This document shows, piece by piece, positions 38,144 to 47,908 of a stretch of DNA of 64,000 nt. Under the pieces are notes generated by a model. That model saw only the letters and a program-made list of their open reading frames with translations. It was not told where the DNA came from and did no database searches. The DNA lies in assembly GCA_937138255.1 (NCBI GenBank), contig CAKZOU010000064.1, forward strand, positions 1 to 64,000, written 5' to 3'. The first letter of the stretch is position 1, and every line of letters begins with the position of its first letter. Source of the DNA: an uncultured Paracoccaceae bacterium. GTDB lineage: Bacteria; Pseudomonadota; Alphaproteobacteria; Rhodobacterales; Rhodobacteraceae. The position numbers and the translations under genes are program-made.

Positions 38144-39070
38144 ATGCTGAACCAGATCCAGGGCATCCACCACGTCACATCGCTGGCCTCCTCGCCCGTT
38201 GCCAACAACCGCTTCTTCACCGAAGCGCTGGGGCTGCGGCGGGTCAAGACGACCGTCAATTTCGACGCGCCCGAGGTCTATCACCTCTATTACGGCGACG
38301 AGGTTGGCACGCCCGGCAGCGTGATGACCTATTTCCCCCGCCCCAACTCGGCCCGAGGCAAGGCAGGGGTCGGCGAGATCGGGACCACGTCTTTTGTCAT
38401 CCCTGTCGGGACTTCGGGTGCATGGCAAAAGCGCCTTGCCGAGTTTCGCGTTGCCGGCATCTCCAGCGATACCCGCTTTGGCGAGGCGCGCGTTCTTTTC
38501 TCTGGCCCCGATGGCGAAAGCCTCGCGCTTGTCGAGCGCGACGACAGCCGCACGCCTTGGACCGGCGGTGGCGTGAGCCAAGACATGGCGATCCGTGGCT
38601 TTCACTCGGCCTCTATGCGCCTGCGCGATGGCGGCGCCTCGGCCGAGCTTTTGCGCTTCATGGGCTATGAAGAGATTGGGACCGAGGGCACCGTGACGCG
38701 CTTTGCTATCGCGGGCGGCAATCCCGCCAATGCGATCGACATCGAGACAGTCGCAGGCGGCAAGCGTGCCAAACAGGGCGCAGGATCCGTGCATCACATC
38801 GCCTTTTCGGTGGCAAACGCCGAGGCCCAACGGGCGGTGCGCAAGGCGCTGATCGAAACAGGCTATCAGGTGACCCCGTCGATCGACCGGGATTACTTTC
38901 AGGCGATCTATTTCCGCAGCCCCGGTGGCATCCTCTTCGAGGTGGCGACCGACGAGCCTGGCTTTGACCGCGACGAAGATCGCGCAAGCCTTGGCACCGC
39001 GCTCAAGCTGCCCAAGCAGCACGAGCATCTGCGCGCCGAGCTTGAGGCAGAGCTCGAGCCGCTCGACTAG
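38144..39070 (+). CDS. VOC-family ring-cleaving dioxygenase-like protein
   Basis: Product of 308 aa from the ATG at 38144 (AAAGAGAGC upstream). Two vicinal-oxygen-chelate units: residues ~1-150 beginning GIHHVTSLASSPVANNRFF with a metal-ligand His, and ~155-305 with GSVHHIAFSVANAEAQRAV and the Glu ligand in PGGILFEVATDEPGF. This pattern resembles hydroquinone dioxygenases (MhqO/LinE type), which open hydroquinone or catechol rings. No other aromatic-degradation genes are near, so its role is uncertain. It is convergent with the RluA-like gene. Confidence 0.88.
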   Translation: MLNQIQGIHHVTSLASSPVANNRFFTEALGLRRVKTTVNFDAPEVYHLYYGDEVGTPGSVMTYFPRPNSARGKAGVGEIGTTSFVIPVGTSGAWQKRLAEFRVAGISSDTRFGEARVLFSGPDGESLALVERDDSRTPWTGGGVSQDMAIRGFHSASMRLRDGGASAELLRFMGYEEIGTEGTVTRFAIAGGNPANAIDIETVAGGKRAKQGAGSVHHIAFSVANAEAQRAVRKALIETGYQVTPSIDRDYFQAIYFRSPGGILFEVATDEPGFDRDEDRASLGTALKLPKQHEHLRAELEAELEPLD

Positions 39071-39071
39071 G

Positions 39072-39728
39072 CTAGAACGGCGCCTTGGCGGTAAAGCGCA
39101 CGCCTGCCCCGCCATCGGGATGGCGGAATTGCAGCGTCTCGGAATGCAGCATCATCCGCGGGTAATCGCGTGCTGGGCCCGTTGCATAGAACGGATCGCC
39201 AAGGATCGGGTGGCCGATCTCTTTCATATGGACGCGCAGCTGATGCGAACGCCCCGTTTTGGGATAAAGCCGCACGCGGCTTTCGCCGCCGCCGGTTCGC
39301 ACCACCCGATAATCCGTCAGCGCAGGCTTGCCGTTGACATGATCGACGTGCTGTAGGGGCCGGTTCGGCCAATCGACGATCAGCGGTAGGTCAATCGTGC
39401 CGGTCTTGGTCGTCATCTCGCCCCAGACGCGGGCGACATAGGTTTTTTTGGTATAGCGCTTCTCGAATTGCAGCCCGAGGTGCCGCTGGGCGTGGGGCGT
39501 GAGCGCAAAGACCATGACCCCCGAGGTGTCGCGGTCGAGCCGGTGGACGAGGAGCGCCGTGGGAAATACCGCCTCGATCCGGCTCATCAGACAATCGGCC
39601 AGATGCTCGCCCTTGCCCGGTACGGAAAGAAGCCCCGCCGGTTTGTCGACGATCAGGATCTCGTGGTCCTGATGCAGGATTACCAAAGGATCCTGCGGCG
39701 GGTCATAGCCTTCGAGCGGCCCGGTCAT
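39072..39728 (-). CDS. RluA-family pseudouridine synthase
   Basis: Product of 218 aa from the ATG at 39728, which overlaps the rarD stop codon (ATGA); a longer open frame upstream runs inside rarD in another frame and is not used. Catalytic Asp is in VHRLDRDTSGVMVFAL (~residues 70-85). [40 protein letters not shown] and RMMLHSETLQF are typical. The N-terminal S4 domain is lacking, as in RluA itself, which modifies 23S rRNA U746 and tRNA U32. Confidence 0.93.
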   Translation of the reverse strand: MTGPLEGYDPPQDPLVILHQDHEILIVDKPAGLLSVPGKGEHLADCLMSRIEAVFPTALLVHRLDRDTSGVMVFALTPHAQRHLGLQFEKRYTKKTYVARVWGEMTTKTGTIDLPLIVDWPNRPLQHVDHVNGKPALTDYRVVRTGGGESRVRLYPKTGRSHQLRVHMKEIGHPILGDPFYATGPARDYPRMMLHSETLQFRHPDGGAGVRFTAKAPF

Positions 39729-40624
39729 CTGGTCCGCCGGAAGATCGAATAGAGATAGATCGCGACCGAGGCCCAGATCAGCGGGAAGGCAATCGCCCGC
39801 GCCGCGCCGAAGGGCTCTCCGAAGATGAACACTGCGGTCAGGAAGATCATCGTCGGCGCGATATATTGCAGGATGGCGATGGTCGAAAGCCGCAGGCGCT
39901 TGGCCCCGTTGGCATAGAGCATCAGGGGGCCGGCGGTGACTGCGCCAAGGCCGAGGAGCATCAGCGTGTCGAAGGTTGTCCCGCCGAAATGGCCTTCTCC
40001 CGACAGGGTGAGCTTGGCCAGATACACAAGGGCGAAAGGCAGAAGGATCAGGACTTCCAGCAGGAACCCCTGATTGGGGCCGATGGGCAGCCGCCGCTTG
40101 AGAAGGGCGTAGATCCCCCATGTGAAGGTCATCCCGAGCGCGACCCAAGGCGCCTTGCCTGCCGCGACAGTCAGGACGATCACGCCAGCCGCCGCGACGG
40201 CTATGGCGATCCATTGCAGCCGCTTCAGCTTCTCGCGCAGGATGATTGCGCCGAGCAGAATGCTGAAGAGCGGATTGATGTAATAGCCCAGCGCCGCCTC
40301 GATGGCGTGTCCCGAGCCGATCGACCAGACATAGAGCCCCCAGTTGACCGAAATGAACGCGGCAGGAGCCGCTGCCATCAGGATCAACTTGGGAGAGGTC
40401 AGCGCCGCGCGGATATCCGAGGTGCGGCGCAAGAGGATCAGCACGACGAGCGCGAAAGGCACCGACCAGAGGATGCGGTGCGCCACCACTTCCACCGGCG
40501 AGATATGCCCGACCGCCTTCATATAGAGCGGCAAGAATCCCCAGAGGAAATAGGCCGAGACCGCGAAGGCAAGGCCAGCAGGGGAATCTTCGTGTTCGGA
40601 GGCGCGGGGGGCGGCATCTGTCAT
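39725..40624 (-). CDS. rarD: RarD, EamA/DMT-family permease
   Basis: Product of 299 aa with ten hydrophobic segments arranged as two EamA halves. The N-terminal GLAFAVSAYFLWGFLPLYMKAVG is a RarD hallmark. Chloramphenicol-related drug export was proposed for RarD, but the substrate is unsettled. It is downstream of the FAD/GcvT enzyme gene (44-bp gap) and overlaps the RluA-like gene, so it may end the long minus-strand operon. Confidence 0.92.
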   Translation of the reverse strand: MTDAAPRASEHEDSPAGLAFAVSAYFLWGFLPLYMKAVGHISPVEVVAHRILWSVPFALVVLILLRRTSDIRAALTSPKLILMAAAPAAFISVNWGLYVWSIGSGHAIEAALGYYINPLFSILLGAIILREKLKRLQWIAIAVAAAGVIVLTVAAGKAPWVALGMTFTWGIYALLKRRLPIGPNQGFLLEVLILLPFALVYLAKLTLSGEGHFGGTTFDTLMLLGLGAVTAGPLMLYANGAKRLRLSTIAILQYIAPTMIFLTAVFIFGEPFGAARAIAFPLIWASVAIYLYSIFRRTR

Positions 40625-40668
40625 GATGCCGCCTCCCTGCCTGAAACACCGCCCCGCCGCAAGCGGCG

Positions 40669-43116
40669 TTAGGCCTTGGTCCGCTCGGCGCTGGGATCAT
40701 ACATCGGCTTGAGCGATACCTCCGCCCTGACCCGCGTGCCCATCACATCGACCTCGTAGGTCGAGCCAAGCACATCCGCCGCGCTTTCGCCCGCGCAAGG
40801 AATGTAGGACATACCCATCGCGCCGCCGAGGTGGTGGCCATATGCGCCAGAGGAGATGTAGCTGACGATCTTGCCGTCCCGCAGAACCGGCTCGTTGTGA
40901 TAGAGCAAAGGCTCGGGGTCGGTCAGCCGAAGCTGCACCATCCGTTTCTTGAGGCCCGCTTCCTTCTTCTTCAGCACCGCCTCGCGCCCGATGAAATCGG
41001 CCTTGTTCATGCCCACGGCAAAGCCGAGGCCCGCCTCGAGCACATGGTCTTCCGAGGTGATGTCGTGGCCGAAGTGGCGGAAGGCCTTTTCGATGCGGCA
41101 GCAGTCCATGACATGCATCCCGCAAAGCTTGAGCCCCATGCCCTCGCCCGCCTCGTAGAGTGTCTCGAAGGCGTGGCCCGCCATGTCGGAAGAGACATAG
41201 ATCTCCCAGCCGAGCTCGCCCACATAAGAGACGCGGTGCACACGGGCGAGGCCCATACCAAGCTCGATATTCTGCGCCGTGCCAAAGGGATTGACGGCAT
41301 TCGAGAAATCGTTGGGCGAGACCTTTTGCATCAGATCGCGCGCCTTTGGCCCCATGATGGCCAGCACCGCCTCGCCCGCCGTCACATCGGTGATGACGAC
41401 GTGCTCGTCGCGCAGATGGCGGCGCATCCATGTCTCGTCGGCCAGCCGCGCGATCGCGGGGGTGACGACAAGATAGGCTGTCTCGGAAAGGCGGGTGACG
41501 GTCACATCCGCCTCGATCCCGCCGTTGCGGTTAAGGAACTGGGTATAAACGATCTTGCCGGCCGGCACCGAAACATCCGCTCCACAGATCCGGTTGAGGA
41601 AGCTTTCCGCGTCGCGCCCCTCGACCCGGAGCTTGCCGAATGAGGACATGTCATACATGCCCAATCCGGTGCGGATTGCCTTGTGTTCCTCGGCCACGTT
41701 GTCGAAGAAGTTCTGCCGCCGCCATGAGTAGCGATACTCGCGCTCTTGGCCCTCGCGGGCGTACCAGTTGGCCCGCTCCCAACCGCCCAGTTCGCCAAAG
41801 ACCGCGCCGCGCTCGGCAAGGTGATGGTGGAAGGGCGTGCGCCGCACGCCGCGGGCGGTGGCCTTCTGGCGATAGGGGAAGTGATCGGCATAGAGAAGGC
41901 CGAGGGTCTCTTTCGAGCGTTCGAAGAGATATTTCTTGTTGCCCTGAAACGGCTGCATCCGCGAGATATTCACATCGCCGATGTCGAAGGGCTTTTCGCC
42001 CGTATCCATCCACTGGCTGAGGACCATGCCCGCGCCACCGGCCGACTGGATGCCGATCGAGTTGAAACCGGCGGCGACCCAGACGTTGTCCATCTCGGGC
42101 GCAAGGCCAAGGTGATAGGCATCGTCGGGGGTAAAGCTTTCGGGGCCGTTGAAGAACGTATGGATGCCCGCCGAGCCCAGAAGCGGGAAGCGGTTCACGG
42201 CCTTCTCGAGGATCGGCTCGAAGTGGTCGAAATCCTCGGGCAGTTGGTCAAACTCAAAGCTCTCGGCGATGCCGTTCATGCCCCACGGCTTGGCGTGCGG
42301 CTCGAAGGCGCCCACGAGCATCTTGCCCGCGTCTTCCTTGTAATAGGTGCACTCGTCGGTGACGCGCAGCACCGGCAGTTGCTTGAGCCCCTCGATCGGC
42401 TCGGTCACGATGTAGAAATGCTCGCAGGCATGGAGCGGCACGTTGACGCCCGCCATCCGGCCAACCTCGTGCCCCCACATCCCCGCGCAATTGACGATCA
42501 TCTCGCAAGCGATGTGGCCGGTGGCGCCATCTCCATCCGCCCAATCAACGCCCGTCACACGGCGCCCCTCTTTGGCAATGCCGGTGACCTTGGTGCGCTC
42601 GCGCACAATCGCGCCGCCCATGCGGGCGCCCTTGGCCATCGCCAGCGCGATATTGGCCGGATCGCCCTGGCCGTCGGTCGGCAGCCAAACCCCCGCCTTG
42701 ACCCCGTCGATATTGAGATGCTCGTAGCGGTTCTTGACCTCGGCAGGCGAGATTTCCTCGACCGGAACGCCAAAGGCCCGCGCCATGGCGGCGCTGCGGA
42801 ACAGTTCTTCCTTGCGGTCCTCGGTCAGCGCGACCGAGATCGAGCCGACCTGCCGCATCCCCGTGGCCACGCCCGTTTCCGCCTCGAGCCCGCGGTAAAG
42901 CTCGGCCGAATAGCGGGCGAGGCGGGTCATGTTGGCGGTGGCGCGCAACTGGCCTATCAGGCCCGCGGCGTGCCATGTGGTGCCGCTGGTCAGTTGCTTG
43001 CGCTCCAGCAGGACAACGTCTTTCCAGCCGAGTTTGGTCAGGTGATAGGCCACCGAACAGCCGATAACGCCGCCACCGATGATGACAACGCGGGCGTGAG
43101 TGGGAAGGTCGCTCAT
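40669..43116 (-). CDS. FAD-dependent oxidoreductase/GcvT fusion (dimethylglycine or sarcosine dehydrogenase-like), copy 1
   Basis: Product of 815 aa. Residues ~1-390 are a DAO-type FAD domain, with dinucleotide motif [17 protein letters not shown] (~9-25) and [10 protein letters not shown] (~44-53), where the His matches the covalent-FAD His of dimethylglycine dehydrogenase. Residues ~430-810 form the GcvT/aminomethyltransferase part, with [14 protein letters not shown] and ASGAYG-like C-terminal sequence. Such enzymes oxidise N-methyl groups and pass the one-carbon unit to tetrahydrofolate. A paralogue of identical length lies two genes upstream. It overlaps the MDR dehydrogenase gene (ATGA). 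The exact methylamine substrate is not shown by the sequence. Confidence 0.9.
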   Translation of the reverse strand: MSDLPTHARVVIIGGGVIGCSVAYHLTKLGWKDVVLLERKQLTSGTTWHAAGLIGQLRATANMTRLARYSAELYRGLEAETGVATGMRQVGSISVALTEDRKEELFRSAAMARAFGVPVEEISPAEVKNRYEHLNIDGVKAGVWLPTDGQGDPANIALAMAKGARMGGAIVRERTKVTGIAKEGRRVTGVDWADGDGATGHIACEMIVNCAGMWGHEVGRMAGVNVPLHACEHFYIVTEPIEGLKQLPVLRVTDECTYYKEDAGKMLVGAFEPHAKPWGMNGIAESFEFDQLPEDFDHFEPILEKAVNRFPLLGSAGIHTFFNGPESFTPDDAYHLGLAPEMDNVWVAAGFNSIGIQSAGGAGMVLSQWMDTGEKPFDIGDVNISRMQPFQGNKKYLFERSKETLGLLYADHFPYRQKATARGVRRTPFHHHLAERGAVFGELGGWERANWYAREGQEREYRYSWRRQNFFDNVAEEHKAIRTGLGMYDMSSFGKLRVEGRDAESFLNRICGADVSVPAGKIVYTQFLNRNGGIEADVTVTRLSETAYLVVTPAIARLADETWMRRHLRDEHVVITDVTAGEAVLAIMGPKARDLMQKVSPNDFSNAVNPFGTAQNIELGMGLARVHRVSYVGELGWEIYVSSDMAGHAFETLYEAGEGMGLKLCGMHVMDCCRIEKAFRHFGHDITSEDHVLEAGLGFAVGMNKADFIGREAVLKKKEAGLKKRMVQLRLTDPEPLLYHNEPVLRDGKIVSYISSGAYGHHLGGAMGMSYIPCAGESAADVLGSTYEVDVMGTRVRAEVSLKPMYDPSAERTKA

Positions 43117-44180
43117 TGGGGGATCTCCGGGGGTATGAGAACGAGTTTTCCAGGGTATGTCTTGCTCATGAAATCGGCCTGTGCAGTGCCGATCTCGCGG
43201 AGCGGATAGGTTTTGGAAACCAGCGGGCGCACTTGGCCCGCGTTGATCATTAAGACCAGCGCCGCAAAGACCTCGGGCGGCTGATATGTGCAGCCATGCA
43301 AGGTTATGTCGCGCAAGTAGATGCGCCGAAGATCGGCCTCGACCATGGGACCGGCAATCGCACCAGAAACGGCGTAGTGACCGCCGGGCCTGAGCGAGTC
43401 GATCAACCCCATCCAGCCGGGGCCGCCAACCACGTCGATCACGATATCGAAGCTGTCTTTCGGCAAGGGTTCACCCCGCGCGATTGTGGCTTCGGCTCCA
43501 GCTTTGCCAACGGCGCCCGACTTGGTAGCTGCGCAGATCCCTGTGACTGTAGCGCCGAGAGCTTTGGCAAGCGCGACCGCTGCTAACCCAACACCACCCG
43601 AGGCTCCGGTAATCAGTATCCTTGACCCCGCGCTTGCGCCGGCACGGGACAAGAGGTTGGCGGCGGTCCCGAAGGCGCAGGGCATCGCGGCGAGTTCGAT
43701 ATCGCTCAGGGGCGAGGTGGTGACGTCATAGAGCTGATCCACCGACACGCAGCAAAACTGGGCGAATGCGCCGTCATACTCAGACCCGATCGCAACAAAT
43801 CCAAAGGGATTATCAGCGGTCGGGCGGGCCTGATTGGTCGGACAGATCACACGCGCTCCGAGAGCGGGACCAACGGTATCTTCACCCAGCGCGACAACAT
43901 GGCCGCAGAGGTCCGCGCCCTGAATGCGCGGAAACTCCAACGCACCTGCCCATCCACCGCTTTCCGCTGTCGCGCCTTCTTCTGTCGGGCCGCTGACGTC
44001 AGGAGAATACCACCCGGTTCGAGTGTTGATATCCGTATTGTTCACCCCAGCCGCAGCGACGCGGATGAGAGCCTCACCGCACTTGGGGCGCGGAACCGCG
44101 ATCGTGTCGGACCAGACGAGCGCCTCCGGGCCGCCGTGGGCGACCAGAAGTATTCCACTCATCTGCTCCGGCAGAGTCAT
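43113..44180 (-). CDS. zinc-type/MDR family alcohol dehydrogenase or quinone reductase
   Basis: Product of 355 aa. The catalytic half has [24 protein letters not shown] and a [17 protein letters not shown] segment; the Rossmann half has [25 protein letters not shown] (~residues 185-210). The typical structural-zinc cysteines are missing, so a quinone-reductase-like MDR is more likely than a classical alcohol dehydrogenase. Codon usage looks slightly less GC-rich than its neighbours. It is sandwiched by ATGA overlaps between the homocysteine methyltransferase and the copy-1 FAD/GcvT gene, so it belongs to the same pathway, function unknown. Confidence 0.88.
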   Translation of the reverse strand: MTLPEQMSGILLVAHGGPEALVWSDTIAVPRPKCGEALIRVAAAGVNNTDINTRTGWYSPDVSGPTEEGATAESGGWAGALEFPRIQGADLCGHVVALGEDTVGPALGARVICPTNQARPTADNPFGFVAIGSEYDGAFAQFCCVSVDQLYDVTTSPLSDIELAAMPCAFGTAANLLSRAGASAGSRILITGASGGVGLAAVALAKALGATVTGICAATKSGAVGKAGAEATIARGEPLPKDSFDIVIDVVGGPGWMGLIDSLRPGGHYAVSGAIAGPMVEADLRRIYLRDITLHGCTYQPPEVFAALVLMINAGQVRPLVSKTYPLREIGTAQADFMSKTYPGKLVLIPPEIPQ

Positions 44181-45076
44181 GCTTCGATCTCGTGTCCGGC
44201 CTCGCGCAGGCGGCGGGCGACTTCGGTGATATGGGCGGGGCCAACCTCGCAGCAGCCGCCGACGATGGTCGCGCCCTGATTGACCCAGCCCATGACGAAG
44301 TTGGCGTAGGTCTCGGGGCCGAGGTCGCGGCGGGGGCTCAGGGCGTCGACGGTCGGGGACTCCTTGAGGAAATCCTTGGTGATCATCGTAAAGCCGTTGG
44401 CATAGGCCCCGAAGGGCAGGCCCGCGGTCTTGATGACATCAAGCGCCGCTTCCATCGCCTCGGGGGCCGAGCAATTCGCCAGAAGCGCATCCGCGCCGCC
44501 CTCCTTGGCTATGCCGACAACCTCGGCCACAGGTTCGCCCGAGCGCAGGCGCGCGCCGTCTTCGTCATCTACCGTCACTGAAAGCCAGACGGGTTTGCCC
44601 GCCGTTTTGGCGCCTTCGAGGATCGAGCGGGCATGGGCCACGGAGGCGACCGTTTCGCACAAGAGAAAGTCGACGTGCGGCGCGAGCTTCCGCGCCACCT
44701 CGGCATATTTCGCCACGGCCTCGTCATGCGGCGGATGCACGTCGGGGCGATAGCTGGCCACCAAGGGGCCGATCGAGCCCGCGATCTTGCCATGTCCTGC
44801 CGCCTTGCGCGCGGCCTTGGCCTCTTCCACCGCCGCCTCGTGCAGCTCTTCAAACTTGCCGTCGATGCCGGTTTTCACCAGCCGGTCGTGGTGGATGCAG
44901 TAGGTGTTGGTCGTGGCAATGCCCGAGCCTGCGCGGAAATAATCCTCATGCACGGCCTCGACCATGCCGGGGTGATCCATCATCACCTGCGTCGACCAAA
45001 GCGGCGTGGGCCTGTCGCCCGCGCGGTGGATAAGCTCTTGCCCCATGCCACCATCGAGAAGTGTGATCTTGGTCAT
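44177..45076 (-). CDS. betaine/homocysteine S-methyltransferase family protein
   Basis: Product of 299 aa from the ATG at 45076 (MTKITLLDGGMGQEL). The zinc site of the family is complete: first Cys in ALLANCSAPEAME (~205) and the double-Cys motif VGGCCEVGPAHI (~272-283). Such enzymes move a methyl group from betaine or S-methylmethionine to homocysteine, giving methionine. The gene overlaps both neighbours by ATGA and lies between two dimethylglycine-dehydrogenase-like genes, which fits betaine as methyl donor and dimethylglycine as product. Confidence 0.9.
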   Translation of the reverse strand: MTKITLLDGGMGQELIHRAGDRPTPLWSTQVMMDHPGMVEAVHEDYFRAGSGIATTNTYCIHHDRLVKTGIDGKFEELHEAAVEEAKAARKAAGHGKIAGSIGPLVASYRPDVHPPHDEAVAKYAEVARKLAPHVDFLLCETVASVAHARSILEGAKTAGKPVWLSVTVDDEDGARLRSGEPVAEVVGIAKEGGADALLANCSAPEAMEAALDVIKTAGLPFGAYANGFTMITKDFLKESPTVDALSPRRDLGPETYANFVMGWVNQGATIVGGCCEVGPAHITEVARRLREAGHEIEA

Positions 45077-47520
45077 GCGCGGATCCTTTCGTTCGTGGCA
45101 TCCCACAACGGCTGGTCTTCCTGAACCACCGCGCGGCAGCGTTCGCCATAGATTTCAACTTCGATCTCGGTGCCGGGCACGGCAAGCTCGGTCCGCAGCA
45201 TCCCGAAGGCGATCGAAGCATTCACCCGATAGCCCCAGCCGCCGCTCGTCGTCTCGCCGACGATCTTACCATCGTGCCAGAGGGTCGACATATAGGGCGC
45301 GTCGGCCTCGCCCGCGTCAACAACGAGGGTGACAAAGCGTTTCTTGCTGCCCCGCTGCTTCTCGGCCAAAAGCGCCGACTTGCCGGGGAAATCCTGCGGC
45401 TTGTCGAACTTGACGAAGCGGTCGAGCCCACCTTCCAGAAGGCTGTAGTCGGTCGAAAGATCGCCTTTCCAAGCGCGATAGCCTTTCTCGAGGCGGAGCG
45501 AGTTCAGCGCCCACATCCCGAAGGGCTTGGCACCAGCAGCCAAGATCGCCTCATAGATCGCGGGCTGATCGGCATTGGCGCAATGCACCTCCCAGCCAAG
45601 CTCGCCAGCAAAGCTGACACGAACGAGTGTGCAGGGCTTGCCAGCAACCATCGCCTTTTGATGGCTCAGCCAAGGCAGGGCGAGATCGGCGTCAGATCCG
45701 ATCTCTTCAAAAAGGGCCCGCGCCCGTGGCCCGGTGACGATCATCGTTCCAACCTCGCGGGTGTGATCGGTCAGGGTCAGGCCCGCAGGGAGCGCCTTTT
45801 GCAGAAGCTCGAAATCATGCCATTGCGCCGCGCCAGCGGTAATGAGGGTAAACTCGTCCTCGCCATGCCGCATGACCGACATCTCGGTCAGGATGCGGCC
45901 ACGGCTGTCGGGGAAATAGGCAAGGTTGATCCGCCCCTCTTTGGGGAGCGCCCCGGCAATCATCCCGCGCAGCCATTCGGCCGCACCAGCGCCCGATAGG
46001 TCAAACCGGCTAAAGCCCGGCAGATCGAGAACGCCAACGCCATCGCGCACCGCCTCGCATTCCTCGCGGATGCGCTCGGCCCAAGGGCCCGCGCGGTTCC
46101 ACGTCTGGGTGCTTTCCTCGCTCAGATCGTCGCCCGGCTTGGCAAACCAGTTGGCCCGCTCCCACCCGTTATAGGCGCCCATGACGCCGCCGAGGTCTTT
46201 GACCTTGGCATGGACCGGCGAGTGCTTGCGGTCGGCGCCAGCCGGCCAGCGGTGCCACGGGAAGTGCATGGCGTATTCGTGGCCATAAATCTCCATCCCC
46301 CGTTCAACGCAATAGTCGTGGTCGGTATAGTCGGTGAACCGGCGCGGATCGCAGGACCACATATCCCACTCGGTCTGGCCTTCGGTGATCCACTCGGCCA
46401 AGACCTTGCCAGCCCCGCCGCCCTGGGCGATGCCGAAGGTAAAGACGCAGGCCTCGAACGCATTGGGCACACCCGGCATCGGGCCGATCAGGGGATTGCC
46501 ATCGGGGGCATAGGGGATTGGACCGTTGATAACCCGCGCAACGCCAGCCTCGGCCAGAAGCGGAACCCGCGCCATGGCGTCTTCGATATAGTATTCCAGA
46601 CGGTCAAGATCGTCGGGATAAAGCTGGAACGAGAAATCATCCGGCATCGGATCGGTGGGCGTTGCCCAATGGGCGCGGCAGTTGCGCTCGTAGGGGCCGA
46701 GGTTGAAGCCGTTCTTTTCCTGACGGAGGTAGTAGGAGGTATCCACATCGCGCAGAAGCGGGAGCTTCTTGCCCGACCCTTCCGACCATTTCTTGATCTC
46801 GGGCACCTCGTCGAAAACCATATACTGGTGGCTCATCACCATCATCGGCACGGTGCGCCCGCCATAGGGTTTGAACCATTCGCCCACCCGCTGGGCATAA
46901 TAGCCCGCCGCGTTGACCACATATTCACAGCGGATATCGCCCTTCTCGGTATGGACGATCCATTCGCCATTCTCGCGGCTGACGCCGGTCGCAGGCGTAA
47001 AGCGCAGGATCGTCGCGCCCAGATCGCGTGCACCCTTGGCAAGCGCTTGGGTCAACTGCGCGGGGTCGATATCGCCATCTGCGGGATCATAGAGCGCGCC
47101 CTTGAGGTCGTGCGTCTCGATGAAGGGATATTTGGCCCTGATCTCGTCGGGCGAGAGAATGTCGATCTCCATCCCCTGATAGAGGCCCATACCCTTGGCG
47201 CGCTGAAATTCCTGCATCCGCTCTTTCGAATGGGCGAGGCGGATCGAGCCGGTGACGTGGTAGTTCATCGGGTAATCGACGGCCTCTCCCAGCCCGCGAT
47301 AGAGCTCGGTCGAATAGCGCTGCATATTCATCAGCGACCACGAGGTCGAAAAGGTCGGGACGTTGCCGGCGGCGTGCCATGTGCTGCCTGCGGTCAGTTC
47401 GTTCTTCTCGAGGAGAACACAGTCGCTCCACCCTGCCTTGGCAAGGTGATAGAGCGCCGAGACACCGACGACCCCGCCGCCAATGATCACAACCCGCGCT
47501 GTTGTCGGAAAATCTGCCAT
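45073..47520 (-). CDS. FAD-dependent oxidoreductase/GcvT fusion (dimethylglycine or sarcosine dehydrogenase-like), copy 2
   Basis: Product of 815 aa, same length and architecture as copy 1. FAD motif [21 protein letters not shown] (~9-29), covalent-FAD-type His in AGSTWHAAGNVPTFS (~46), FAD domain to ~residue 390, then GcvT domain with SFAGELGWEVHCAN (~655) and a C-terminal EVEIYGERCRAVV. Identity with copy 1 is partial, so they are divergent paralogues, likely with different N-methyl substrates (for example dimethylglycine versus sarcosine). It is followed by the homocysteine methyltransferase (overlap) and preceded by the GFA gene (9-bp gap). Confidence 0.9.
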   Translation of the reverse strand: MADFPTTARVVIIGGGVVGVSALYHLAKAGWSDCVLLEKNELTAGSTWHAAGNVPTFSTSWSLMNMQRYSTELYRGLGEAVDYPMNYHVTGSIRLAHSKERMQEFQRAKGMGLYQGMEIDILSPDEIRAKYPFIETHDLKGALYDPADGDIDPAQLTQALAKGARDLGATILRFTPATGVSRENGEWIVHTEKGDIRCEYVVNAAGYYAQRVGEWFKPYGGRTVPMMVMSHQYMVFDEVPEIKKWSEGSGKKLPLLRDVDTSYYLRQEKNGFNLGPYERNCRAHWATPTDPMPDDFSFQLYPDDLDRLEYYIEDAMARVPLLAEAGVARVINGPIPYAPDGNPLIGPMPGVPNAFEACVFTFGIAQGGGAGKVLAEWITEGQTEWDMWSCDPRRFTDYTDHDYCVERGMEIYGHEYAMHFPWHRWPAGADRKHSPVHAKVKDLGGVMGAYNGWERANWFAKPGDDLSEESTQTWNRAGPWAERIREECEAVRDGVGVLDLPGFSRFDLSGAGAAEWLRGMIAGALPKEGRINLAYFPDSRGRILTEMSVMRHGEDEFTLITAGAAQWHDFELLQKALPAGLTLTDHTREVGTMIVTGPRARALFEEIGSDADLALPWLSHQKAMVAGKPCTLVRVSFAGELGWEVHCANADQPAIYEAILAAGAKPFGMWALNSLRLEKGYRAWKGDLSTDYSLLEGGLDRFVKFDKPQDFPGKSALLAEKQRGSKKRFVTLVVDAGEADAPYMSTLWHDGKIVGETTSGGWGYRVNASIAFGMLRTELAVPGTEIEVEIYGERCRAVVQEDQPLWDATNERIRA

Positions 47521-47529
47521 GTCTGTCTC

Positions 47530-47907
47530 CTAGTCCTGTCTTTGCGGAAGCCCGTCCGCGAGTTCGTAATAATCGCCCTTGAAGCCCACGAAGATGTGGC
47601 CCGCGAGCATGGTTCCGGTCGGCCCGTCGATCGAGCCGGGGGCCACTTCGATGATGTCATGGCCCAGCGGCTTGAAGAAAAGCGAGGCGCCGCATTCCTT
47701 GCAAAAGCCGCGCTCGGCCCACTCCGACGAGCGATACCACTTGAGGCCGCGATCCTCGGTGAAGCGGAAATCGGCGTTGGCAACCGGAAAGGCCGACCAG
47801 TAGTGCCCGCCCGACTTGCGGCAGGCGGTGCAATGGCAGGCGCGATAGCTTTCCGGGATCTTGTCGACCTCGAACGCCACGGCCCCGCAAAGGCAGCTTC
47901 CCTTCAT
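47530..47907 (-). CDS. GFA (glutathione-dependent formaldehyde-activating-like) family protein
   Basis: Product of 125 aa from the ATG at 47907 (MKGSCLCGAVAFEVD). Zinc-binding cysteines: C5-x-C7 (SCLCGAV), C-x-C-x2-C in ACHCTACRKSGG (~29-34) and FCKECGASLFF (~72-75). The family includes Gfa, which was thought to condense formaldehyde with glutathione, but many members have unknown function. Placement just before a demethylase that may release formaldehyde makes a detoxification role attractive. The start lies one base after the lysE stop codon. Confidence 0.9.
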   Translation of the reverse strand: MKGSCLCGAVAFEVDKIPESYRACHCTACRKSGGHYWSAFPVANADFRFTEDRGLKWYRSSEWAERGFCKECGASLFFKPLGHDIIEVAPGSIDGPTGTMLAGHIFVGFKGDYYELADGLPQRQD

Positions 47908-47908
47908 C

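Noticed and set aside
39729-40700. Extended N-terminus for the RluA-like gene
   Set aside because: The open frame runs through rarD in another frame; the start at 39728 overlaps the rarD stop and gives the RluA length.
41746-43209. 487-codon open frame opposite the copy-1 FAD/GcvT gene
   Set aside because: Antisense shadow; amino-acid composition typical of GC-rich complementary frames.
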